Shown here piece after piece: positions 37,109-45,397 of a stretch of 45,397 nucleotides of DNA. A program made the translations under genes and the position numbers. Position 1 is the stretch's first letter, and each line of letters opens with the position of its first letter. The DNA comes from Intoshia linei (lineage: Eukaryota > Orthonectida > Rhopaluridae): positions 1-45,397 of the forward strand of contig LWCA01000160.1 of assembly GCA_001642005.1 (NCBI GenBank), read 5' to 3'. The notes under the pieces are model-generated. The model saw nothing but the letters and a program-made list of their open reading frames with translations, was not told the DNA's origin and searched no databases.

Positions 37109-39739
37109 TTATTTTTTGTAACCACTTTGATTAGAAAATTCGCATTCTTTTAAATTTTGCCGAAGAGAATCAAAACAGTTTGGAAAAGATATGATTTTGT
37201 TGTCATCAACATGAAGAATTTGCAAATTTCCTTTTTTGCTGACCAATTTCCCCATAGATTCTGGTAACGTTTCAATCAAATTATCTGAAAGATACAACTC
37301 TGTGAGAGCGAGCATGCGACCCACGTCTTTATGTAATTCTTCAATGAGATTTGAATTTGCTCGAAGTATTTGAAATCGATACAAATGAGAAATTTCCATT
37401 GGAAAAGTACTAATTTTGTTATGTGATATATTTAAATTAATCAACGACGCAAAAAGGTGTACTTTCACATCTGGAAGCGACACAATGGAATTATAAGATA
37501 AATTCAGGGTTAATAGTTGTCCCAACTCACCAAAATCATTAGGAATATGCTGAATTTTGTTGTGGGAAATGTTTAAATTGGTTAAATATGAAAAATTTAA
37601 AAGAGATTCTGAAAATTCTTCAAAGTTGTTGAATGAAATATCGAGTTGAATCAATCCCATCAATTTGCCCAAAGAATTGGGTAGACTGGATATATCATTG
37701 TTGGATAAATTCAATATTTGTAGATTCAATAGTTTGGATACATTTTCATCGACCGATTTGAGTTTGTTATTACTCAAATCGAGTTCAGTTAATGCTAGCA
37801 AAGTAAAACACACGTTGGGTATTGTAAATAGATTAATGAAGGATGCTTTCAATTTTTTTAATGTGGCTCCCAATTTGGCGTGCCCGATGAAGCCAAACAG
37901 AGAAAAGTGTACACTACTCTTGTCTTTAGCCGCTTCTTTGTCATTTACAACAATAATATTTTCGTTTTGAGACACGTCTAAAATTTCTACATTAATGGGT
38001 AAGGTTAGGGTAGCGAATAAATTATTGCTCAAATTCAAATCTGTTAGAAAGGGTAAATTTTCAATTTTTTTGGGTAAAAATTGAATTTTATTGCTAGCAA
38101 TAGATAATTTTTTTACAACTTGAATATTAGAGCATTGTAGAGGAAACTTTTCAAATTTATTTATAGAAATATCTAAATGCGATAATATTTGCTTTTTCCC
38201 TAAAGTACTCGGTAAGACTTTTAATTGGTTTTCGGATAATAAGAGCGTTTTCAGTTTTATCAAGTTTCCTATTCTGTTATCAATGCAATCAAGTCGATTG
38301 TTACTCAAGTCGAGGTATTTTAAATTTGGCACGTATAGATCAATAAATTTTGGTATACTGGTAATTCTATTTGATTTCAAATTTAAAGTAAACAGGTTTT
38401 CAAATGAGTTAGACGGGGGCGAAACGTCTTCCTGTTTTTGTTTGGACATAGCAACCGACTCTTCGCACGTTTCTACTGATTTCCTTGATGGTTGAGAATA
38501 TTTAGAAATTTCAGATTTATTCGACCTTTCTTCAAAGTCTTCTTCCTCCGAGCCTTCCAAGATCCATTTCATGTTAGATAATCTGTTGTTCGAAACATTT
38601 AGACTTTCCAATGTTTTAATACTGCCGTGACAGAAATTATTCGGCAGTTGTCTAATCTGGTTATTAGAAACGTTGAGTGAAATCAAATTGGACATTTTAC
38701 TAAATTCTGGATTCAAAGTAATCACCTGGTTAAAACTAACATCAAAGTTTCTCAGACTATAAGACAAAGTGGAAAAATTTGGTAATTGAGTAAGATTGTT
38801 GTGACTAATATCGCAATTTTCCAAATATGGTATTTTTCCAAATTCTTCCGGCAGTACCTCAATTTTATTGTGTCCTAAATTTAAAGAACGAATATTATGC
38901 AATAAATGAATAGATGGAGAAATTTCCAAAATTTCGTTGTGTGACAGATTTAAATGCAGAATGTTTCTAGCATCTTTTTGAGTGATTGTTGGTAGATTTT
39001 CAATGAGATTATGCGACATGTCAATGTTAATTGGAGATTTATAAATAAATTTTTTTAGAGACTTTAATCGGTTGTTTGACACGTTAAGTGTCAACAAACT
39101 GCTCGTTTGCGTGATTTTAGCGGGAAGTTTGCGAATTTTGTTGAAAGATGCGTTAATGTTATATAAACTTGACGCCTTGTGGATAGTATTAGGTAATGTT
39201 TTTAGGTCGTTGTTCGACACATTCAAATCGAGCAAACTTTTCATTTTAGAAATTGTTCCAGGCAATCTCCCAATTACATTGCCGGATAGGTTCATTTTTT
39301 TTAGGGCCCATAATTCAGAAACCAAGGGCGTAATCTTTTTCATTTTATTATTTTCTGCATCAAGAGATAGGGCATAATTGGTAATTTCTTCATTCTTGTA
39401 AATTTCAATGGGTAACGTTTTCACTCCTATAGTAGACCAATTTAATTGAACCCATTTATCTTTGGCTGATCCAGTCTGTATTTTGTCGAGTTTGTTGGCC
39501 TTTTTGGATTTAGCCGAACTTTTATCCGATTTTTTTGACTTGCTACTCTGCTTACTTTTTGATGAGCTGGCTCTAGAACCTTTTACAGGAGATTGGGGTG
39601 GTTTTTCATTGGATTTTGGCTCTATCAAAAAATTTGCACTAATGTGTTGCCTTATAAGTGGAGGCAATGCGCAAATCTTACTGCCTGGTCCAATAATTGG
39701 AATAATCTTGTCTTCTTTTTTCCCTGTTTTGCTTGGCAT
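37109..39739 (-). CDS. Large intronless leucine-rich repeat protein
   Basis: An uninterrupted 876-codon frame opens with ATG at 39739 (MPSKTGKKEDKIIPIIGPGS). Residues ~40-95 are Lys/Ser-rich and probably disordered. From ~130 to the end run roughly thirty 22-24-residue leucine-rich repeats of the L-x-x-L-N-[LV]-S-x-N-x-L-x-x-LP type (MKSLLDLNVSNNDLKTLP, LQILNLSNNDISSLPNSLG, MLALTELYLSDNLIETLP). An acidic/Ser insert at ~400-450 (EGSEEEDFEERSNKSE) breaks the array. There is no signal peptide, transmembrane segment or kinase, Roc or death domain, so it should be a cytosolic scaffold of the SHOC2/PIRL/LRRC-like group; exact orthology cannot be told. It is the only complete gene here without introns, although all similar-sized neighbours are densely split, so a retroposed origin is possible. 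Confidence 0.85.
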   Translation of the reverse strand: MPSKTGKKEDKIIPIIGPGSKICALPPLIRQHISANFLIEPKSNEKPPQSPVKGSRASSSKSKQSSKSKKSDKSSAKSKKANKLDKIQTGSAKDKWVQLNWSTIGVKTLPIEIYKNEEITNYALSLDAENNKMKKITPLVSELWALKKMNLSGNVIGRLPGTISKMKSLLDLNVSNNDLKTLPNTIHKASSLYNINASFNKIRKLPAKITQTSSLLTLNVSNNRLKSLKKFIYKSPINIDMSHNLIENLPTITQKDARNILHLNLSHNEILEISPSIHLLHNIRSLNLGHNKIEVLPEEFGKIPYLENCDISHNNLTQLPNFSTLSYSLRNFDVSFNQVITLNPEFSKMSNLISLNVSNNQIRQLPNNFCHGSIKTLESLNVSNNRLSNMKWILEGSEEEDFEERSNKSEISKYSQPSRKSVETCEESVAMSKQKQEDVSPPSNSFENLFTLNLKSNRITSIPKFIDLYVPNLKYLDLSNNRLDCIDNRIGNLIKLKTLLLSENQLKVLPSTLGKKQILSHLDISINKFEKFPLQCSNIQVVKKLSIASNKIQFLPKKIENLPFLTDLNLSNNLFATLTLPINVEILDVSQNENIIVVNDKEAAKDKSSVHFSLFGFIGHAKLGATLKKLKASFINLFTIPNVCFTLLALTELDLSNNKLKSVDENVSKLLNLQILNLSNNDISSLPNSLGKLMGLIQLDISFNNFEEFSESLLNFSYLTNLNISHNKIQHIPNDFGELGQLLTLNLSYNSIVSLPDVKVHLFASLINLNISHNKISTFPMEISHLYRFQILRANSNLIEELHKDVGRMLALTELYLSDNLIETLPESMGKLVSKKGNLQILHVDDNKIISFPNCFDSLRQNLKECEFSNQSGYKK

Positions 39740-40849
39740 TCTGTATATATAGTTCAGAAATTATATAAACACATTTACCTATCAATATTTCTTCCACATG
39801 TTAATTAATTAATTTATTTTACTGAGAATGTTAGAAACTAGAACATTATCATATATAGGTTATTATAAAAAGATTCCATATATGCTGTGAATCACTAAAT
39901 TATTTGTTTCTATTTTACTATTGTACTTCTGGTTAATATCGTTTACAATTATAGCTAATTAGATCTTTAACATAGTTTGCAACGCGGTCTAGAACAAAAA
40001 CAATAAATAATGTCGAATTTTAATGTCATTTTACAAAATATTACAATTATTCTATATTTTGGAAATCTTTATCTAAAATGCTGTTATTTACATGAATATT
40101 CAGTATATCAGCGGTTCTAATGAACTACTATAGTGATTCCTAACCCCACTGGTAAGCTTAACTTTTTTAGTGGGCCTAGGAAATTTCACGAATTTATTGG
40201 AATTATGAAAACTGTGTGTTAATTTTGTACAATACTAGCTTGAAGATTATGTACTTACGACAAAAGGCGCCTAGATATATCTAGGCCAGACTTTTTAAGT
40301 GACGTTAACCCTTTCAAAGCCGAATTAATTATATACAACTTAACAAATATATTAAGTTTATAAATTGCTAAAAATATTAAAACCAAAGATATTACCCAAA
40401 AAAAATTGAAATTAAAAAATAATTAACCACCGTTTTCCAGAATTCATGTGAGAACTAAATTCCGGAACTGACGCCAAATTTCAAACTGAAAACAGCTACT
40501 ATCATAAATTAAGTTTGATGGATGACAAATATCCAGTTTTATACATAATACTTATTATATTATATAATAATATTTTTTTATTTTTTAGAATTGTAAAGTA
40601 ATAGCATTAAATTAAGTGGTCAATAAAATTTTTATAAAAAATTTTAAAGTGTTACTTTTAACTATTTCTGAAAGTTAGGTATATCATCCTACGTGAAATT
40701 CAAATTGTATATAATATAAAGCATAACCTTGATTAATATTAAAATAATAAAAAAATAATAATTGCAAAATATTTATAGAGTTAGTAGTTATGATCCTTTT
40801 TAAGTGATGTATCACATATGATACGTCGGATTTGAAATGGTTAAGTTGT
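39740..40849. other. Intergenic region with a solo CTAGxTTGA repeat end and a palindrome
   Basis: CTAGCTTGAAGATTATGTAC at 40235 is a degraded terminus of the family seen at 27.2 and 27.8 kb. A perfect 16-bp palindrome CCTAGATATATCTAGG lies at 40270-40285, just inside it. The rest is A/T-rich without a supported gene. Confidence 0.4.
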
Positions 40850-41000
40850 CATTTACGATAATACTAATGATTTTAAAAACCATCCAGAATGTATGTTTTA
40901 TAAAATGCAATAATAATACTTTTTAATTTTTAAAAAAACGGGTCACTTGGGGGTTTGACCATGAAGATGTAAGTTCTCAGGTTGAGATTTGACTATAACG
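40850..41000 (+). repeat. R1 repeat copy (forward)
   Basis: Contains TTGTCATTTACGATAATACT, AATGATTTTAAAAACCATCC, GGGTCACTTGGGGGTTTGAC and CATGAAGATGTAAGTTCTCA, all R1 phrases. It directly adjoins the candidate last exon of the kinesin light chain gene on the opposite strand. Confidence 0.6.
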
Positions 41001-41005
41001 CTTAC

Positions 41006-41108
41006 TCCGTATTTTTCCAATTCTTTCTTCATTTCCTCACATAATTTTGTTCTGTTTTGTTTATAGTAAATGTAGGTAAGATTTTTAAATATCTGAGCAT
41101 AATCAGTT
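41006..41108 (-). CDS. Candidate extra TPR exon of the kinesin light chain gene
   Basis: After the acceptor AATTGTAG (41109-41110, minus strand) the frame reads TDYAQIFKNLTYIYYKQNR then TKLCEEMKKELEKYG before a GTAAGC donor at 41005, or it runs on to a stop at 40943 inside the R1 repeat. The KNL-x-x-[IL]-Y-x-[RK]-Q-x-[KR] pattern matches the last tetratricopeptide of kinesin light chains (L-K-N-L-G-A-L-Y-R-R-Q-G-K). It therefore probably belongs to the gene that starts at 43277. I could not find a clean exon path across 41.1-41.6 kb; a piece at about 41390-41290 (YDEIVYLLKMGFF..) is one possible link. Confidence 0.4.
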
Positions 41109-41549
41109 CTACAATTTTATTTTTATGTTAAATCTATCACTGAGAATAATTACGTCATATTTTTAGAACGAGTATGCCAATTTCCAATATTGTCGTACAG
41201 TTCAACATTGGTACTTGAGTTCTATTATTTTAAATTAATATAAATCAATCATTGTTTGTATGTCGTGATGATAGTCAGTGACTGACAGACGGATCGAAGA
41301 CGCAACTTTGTTAAATCTATATTAAACCAACTAATGGAATCGATGAAAAAACCCATTTTTAATAAATAGACAATTTCATCATACTGTATAAGAAATTGTA
41401 CAAGTGTTTGGACAAAAAGAAATATTTTGGTATAGGTGTACGCTTACACATTATTAAAAATGGACAATTTATGTTACGTCTAAGAAATTAATTCTTTTCG
41501 AATTGTAATTTCTACAAATTCTTCATAGTCAATTCGAAATTCGAATCAA

Positions 41550-43277
41550 CTAATTTAGATTATTAATTAATACCCCTTCTTTCTTTATTAAGGCTCGAAT
41601 ATAATCAATTACTGTAAAATCGTCTAAATTAATATTTAAACACGAAAAAAAATAAAAAAATAATACGTGGTTCATGGTTATATTCGCGATAGTAGAGAGT
41701 TGGTAAAATACTCATATAAATTTTTTCAGATTTCTCGTAATCTTCCATTTTCAATGACGTAAAAGCCTAAATTTTATTATCATAAAGGCTTTAAAAAAAT
41801 AAAACCATATGAATGTACAATTTATCGGCATAGTTGTGGTTTGAGTCATTTTTCTTGATAATTTCAATTCCTTGTTTATACAATTCCATAGCCTAAATAA
41901 TAATATAAACCATTTACCTATTATCAGAATGTTATATACCTTTTCATATTTTTCCATTTTTTGGTAGATCAGAGCCAAGTTACTGAGTTGTTTTGCCATA
42001 TCAGGGTGGTCTGGACCAAGTTCCTAATTGAGTAAAATTTTAAATTATGCAATAAAAACTTACATTTTTTCGAATAAAAAGAGCTTTTTGGCAACAACTT
42101 ACCGCTTCATCCAACTTACCGACTTTAACGTATAAAACAGAAATATTATTATAGGTAGAAGACAACTAAATTAGACTTTGATAAAATTTTTGAAATTACG
42201 ATACAATGTTGTGATTTTTTCCAAAACAAGCTGTTTTTATTTCGAGTGCTTCGTTCATATATTGCAAAGCCGTTTCATACATTCCACGGTCTCTAATATT
42301 AAGATTAAAAGATCTCTAAAACTAATAAAAAAAGTACCGACTCATCAATCCCAGAACGTTTAATAAAGATGCAACATCAGGATGAGTAGCGCCACATTTT
42401 TTTTTAGAATCTTCAATTGTCTGTTTAATCAGAGGTACGGCCACGTCGTATCGACCTTCCTTGGCGTATTGTGATATAAGTCTCATCAAGGTTTTCAATC
42501 TGGTTTTATTTTTAGCAGTGTTGCTATTACCTTATTTTAATTTTAAATTAAAATAGAAACCGAAAATTACTGGTTGTCGACCCCATGAAATCATCATCAT
42601 TGTTGTAATCGAAATTGGATACACATGAATTCTCAGGGCTTGAATCTGTAGTGGGTTTCTAAATATTTGAAAAATATTCAGGTTGGATTATAGTATACAA
42701 TGCTTGTTTGTTGAGTTTTTTCGGAAGCATATGTATTGGATGGGTACAATGTTTCTTGATGTTTATAATTTTTAATTTCGTTTTCCAGTTTATTTATTTT
42801 TTTGCTAAAATTGGTAATCTCATTGCAAGACTTTTGAAGTTCTTCCTTAGACCAAGCCAGCTCACGAGTGGCCAATTTGGAAATAGCTTTCAATTTAGCA
42901 TTTTCTCCTTCAAATGACTGCCACACTTTACTCAATTGGACCATGAGCTAAATTATACCATATGAGAAATAGAGCAAATGAAAGTCTGGACACTATTATT
43001 ATAAATACCTTGGTCTCTTCTATAGGTACGGTAACAGTATCATAGTTTTTTTCGTACATCGAATCTCTATCGTTATCAATTTGTTGCATCACATATTCAT
43101 TGTTTCCGAGTTCTTGTTCCATTTCTGCAAGTAAATCAGAATTTTTAATTTCATTATCAGATTGAAGAGTTTCCAATGCGCCAATAATTTCACGTGCGTC
43201 ATGGATCAATTGGTCATGTTGAAATCCCTTATTAGCACTACTTTTAAATGTTACCGATTCATTTTGATTTACCTCAT
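41550..43277 (-). CDS. KLC: Kinesin light chain (11 exons resolved)
   Basis: Exons 43277-43273, 43240-43009, 42947-42699, 42658-42571, 42530-42338, 42292-42205, 42165-42064, 42023-41940, 41892-41806, 41766-41667 and 41623-41550 give 434 codons in one frame. Introns are 32-61 bp. The first coding exon contributes only ATGAG. The N-terminal third is coiled coil (HDAREIIGALETLQSDNE, LATRELAWSKEELQKSCNE), which in kinesin-1 pairs with the heavy chain. An acidic Asp/Ser linker precedes the TPR domain: RLKTLMRLISQYAKEGRYDV, HPDVASLLNVLGLMSRDRGM, STYNNISVLYVKVGKLDEA, then LGPDHPDMAKQLSNLALIYQ. This is the KLC arrangement, including the DHPD-x-A-x-x-L-N phrase. The protein recruits cargo to kinesin-1. 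The resolved form lacks the last TPR of ordinary KLCs; a separate exon at 41108-41006 may supply it, so the stop at 41550 is provisional. Confidence 0.88.
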
Positions 43278-44279
43278 TAATTTTGATTATAAATATAGTT
43301 GCTTATTCGAATTCGAAAACAAACAATCCAAAATAATTATATCTATAGCAATTTATCCGTTTAAGATTTAGTTCAAGTTATACTGATAAATCTTACTAGC
43401 ACGGAATATAGATTTTGTTACATGGAATATATTTATTTATAAGTAAAATTTTGTATATTCATAATAACCACATATTTAAGGAGTGATAAGTGAAATAACT
43501 ACGGGGAATGCCAAGTCATATTAGTGGCTTTGATTTATAAGTCTTCTCAACCAATACACTGAACGCAGCAATGTTCCACACAAAATCATACTTTCAAAAG
43601 AAAGGAAAATGTACGTCTATTGAGGATCTCAACTTGATATTCTTCATTGTATTATTGACTAAAAGATCGGCTTAAATTAAGGCTTAATGAAAAAAGGGTT
43701 GATTAAAACTAATGTTGACATTGCAGAACCATGACATGACTAGGACGTACCTAAAATTTAATAGTAGATAATTATCAATTAACTCAATAATTGACTTGAT
43801 CATTAAATTCAATATTATTTTCAATTATCCTTGAGGTCACAAGAACCTATTATAACAGGTTATTGAATTATCTGTTTTAAATAATACAAGTTTAATTTTT
43901 TAAATTATATTGGTCTTTAGATGGGGAAATTTGGCTAATCCTTACTTTTTTTCAGGTCATACAAATATTTTTTAGACTACAAGTTTTTGAATTTTAAATT
44001 TTATTAACCAGGTATCCTTATTTATAAAATTTAATGTATTTCCAACTTTTATTGAAATATCAAGATAATGTTCTGCAAATAACAGATTTTTAGAAAATTG
44101 ATATGGAACGTGAAAATAGCATGCTGCGATTAATGTATCTAATATTATAAAAGGCAGATATTTTCACTAAAAATATAAAAACGAATGGATTTGAATTTTT
44201 ACATTTATTTCTAATTTATACACTTAAAAATTATTTTACAACAAAAATGATGAAACAAATGTGGGTACAAATTTACAAA
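43278..44279. other. Intergenic region
   Basis: A/T-rich spacer between the phosphatase gene's 3' end and the kinesin light chain start, both on the minus strand. No gene, repeat copy or motif can be supported. Confidence 0.4.
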
Positions 44280-45135
44280 TTAATAAGTTTGATTTACATA
44301 TTCAGGTTTTACTGAATCTGCATCTAAAAAATAATTTAAAAGAAAAAAATATAAAATAAACCATTATCGAGTGGTACTTCAGCGTCTTCTAAAAACAATA
44401 GAAAAGAATTGAAACAAAATTACCCAATAATTGATAAGGTAAAGATTTTATTTGTTCAGTTTTCAGTTTTTTATTAATGACATCTAGGACGCATTCGTGT
44501 ATGCATATATACTGGTGTTCGGTTTGAACCATACTAACACGATTATATCGTAATTCTGAAACAATTCCGAAAATATTGACTTTATTTAATTTTTTAACTT
44601 GTTGGAGTGATCTATCCAGTGCAATAAAAGCACCAGATCGGCCTACACCTGCTCTGCAATGAACTACATGAGGTGCAGTATCATAAGACATTTTTTCTCG
44701 AAAAATGTCAATAAATTCGATTAAGGATTTACACTCTTTAGGAATGCCGAAATCAGGCCAACAAGAATAGAAAAAATGTTTTATTCTCCTTTCTTCCTCG
44801 CCCTATTTATAAGGTTTACTGATATTCAATAAAATGTATACCCTTAATAATTTAAGTTCCGATACGGTATAGTCGTTATATATGGTTTTGTCGACGACGG
44901 TAATACTAATGTCATCCGAAGTAATAGTTTCATCATCGATGGGATAATACTGTTCACAACATTGCTAAAAATGTTATAAAGGTGATTAATTAAAAATTAC
45001 TCTGCCCTTTTCACTGTATTTAGTAAGCATAACAATAGATTTTGTGTCTACTTCCCATATCATTCTCCAGAAAGTGTTAACTGTTGAAGGCAAAGGGCCT
45101 TGTGTGGCAATGTATTCTTTCTTACAATTATAGCC
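44280..45135 (-). CDS. Receptor-type protein tyrosine phosphatase, C-terminal part (5' end outside window)
   Basis: Visible exons 45135-45001, 44964-44842, 44802-44424, 44388-44362 and 44323-44280 (introns 36, 39, 35 and 38 bp) give 235 residues. They start inside the catalytic domain at [19 protein letters not shown]. Then come [32 protein letters not shown], the WPD loop ([10 protein letters not shown]), the P-loop [16 protein letters not shown] with the catalytic Cys and Arg, and the Q-loop QTEHQY. All catalytic elements are present, so it should be active. A single domain followed by a short tail ending in YVNQTY suggests an R3-like single-domain receptor phosphatase, but the ectodomain and membrane segment lie beyond 45397. 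The P-loop residue after HC is Arg where most classical enzymes have Ser. Confidence 0.9.
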
Positions 45136-45397
45136 CTAATATTCAAAATAAAAAAAATTAAATTATTTCACATTAGATAAAACGTATCACAAAATGCAAT
45201 TATGTTATTAGTCCTTAATTACACTAGACAACAAAAAAAAACTTTTTTCGAGGATCTGCATGAGACCCATACAAATAAAAAGCTGAAATTTTTTTGATCA
45301 CCATGATACTTCTCTTTTTAATTTTACAGTTCGCTATCAAAAAATAATGATTGACAACATCATAGCAACTAAGCTATTTCAATTAATTTTAGTTTCT
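45136..45397 (-). other. Part of a long intron of the phosphatase gene
   Basis: Upstream (minus strand) of the AATATTAG acceptor at 45136-45137 no open frame of phosphatase character appears before the window ends. This must therefore be an intron longer than 260 bp, the largest visible in this gene. Confidence 0.55.

Noticed and set aside
37665-39808. Several plus-strand frames of 70-100 codons
   Set aside because: They mirror the leucine-rich repeat gene; repeated LRR codons create long antisense frames.
42178-42917. Plus-strand frames over the kinesin light chain gene
   Set aside because: They are antisense to exons that join in perfect phase and match a known family.

Overview
This is an AT-rich eukaryotic window. 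Its gene set points to an animal, or a very close relative: a receptor-type tyrosine phosphatase domain, kinesin light chain, the splicing factor CDC5L, and two proteins tied to cilia or sperm flagella (lebercilin-like and TTC29). The intron style is distinctive. Most introns are 32-48 bp with GT..AG ends and a T-rich ..TTTAG acceptor, and the few long ones are mostly swollen by repeats. Because single open frames only cover fragments, I rebuilt the genes by splicing and checked that the summed exon lengths stay in frame. The species cannot be named from this sequence. Small-genome or parasitic animal lineages with tiny introns are candidates.

Layout. 0-4.3 kb: lebercilin-like gene (+) tail to tail with an unrecognised (-) gene. 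4.5-8.4 kb: almost only repeats. 8.5-10.5 kb: an unrecognised long-exon gene (-) and weak exons of another. 10.8-12.5 kb: two hAT-like elements. 13.5-14.0 kb: exons of an unrecognised (-) gene. 15.6-18.7 kb: a compact (-) cluster of asteroid-like nuclease, SH3BGRL-like thioredoxin fold and the mitochondrial ATPase inhibitor IF1. 19.8-21.6 kb: two small unrecognised (+) genes rebuilt from tiny exons. 21.8-24.1 kb: nested or adjacent transposon remnants. 24.3-27.1 kb: TTC29 (+). 27.4-30.0 kb: a glutamine synthetase family gene (-) with a transposon in its last intron. 31.6-35.7 kb: complete CDC5L (+, 15 exons). 37.1-39.7 kb: an intronless 876-residue leucine-rich repeat protein (-). 41.0-43.3 kb: kinesin light chain (-). 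44.3-45.1 kb: 3' part of a tyrosine phosphatase gene (-) that runs off the window.

The genes are ordinary single-copy cell-biology genes with no sign of a shared pathway, apart from the ciliary/flagellar flavour of two or three. The most striking protein-level observation is the glutamine synthetase homologue. It keeps the fold and several catalytic residues but appears to have lost the DGSST loop, the flap glutamate and one active-site arginine, so it may be a pseudoenzyme. At DNA level, several short non-autonomous hAT-like elements can be delimited to the base by 8-bp target-site duplications. Two further repeat families recur in both orientations: one modular, built on a 'GACCATGAAG' phrase, and one with a CTAGxTTGACTGT terminus.
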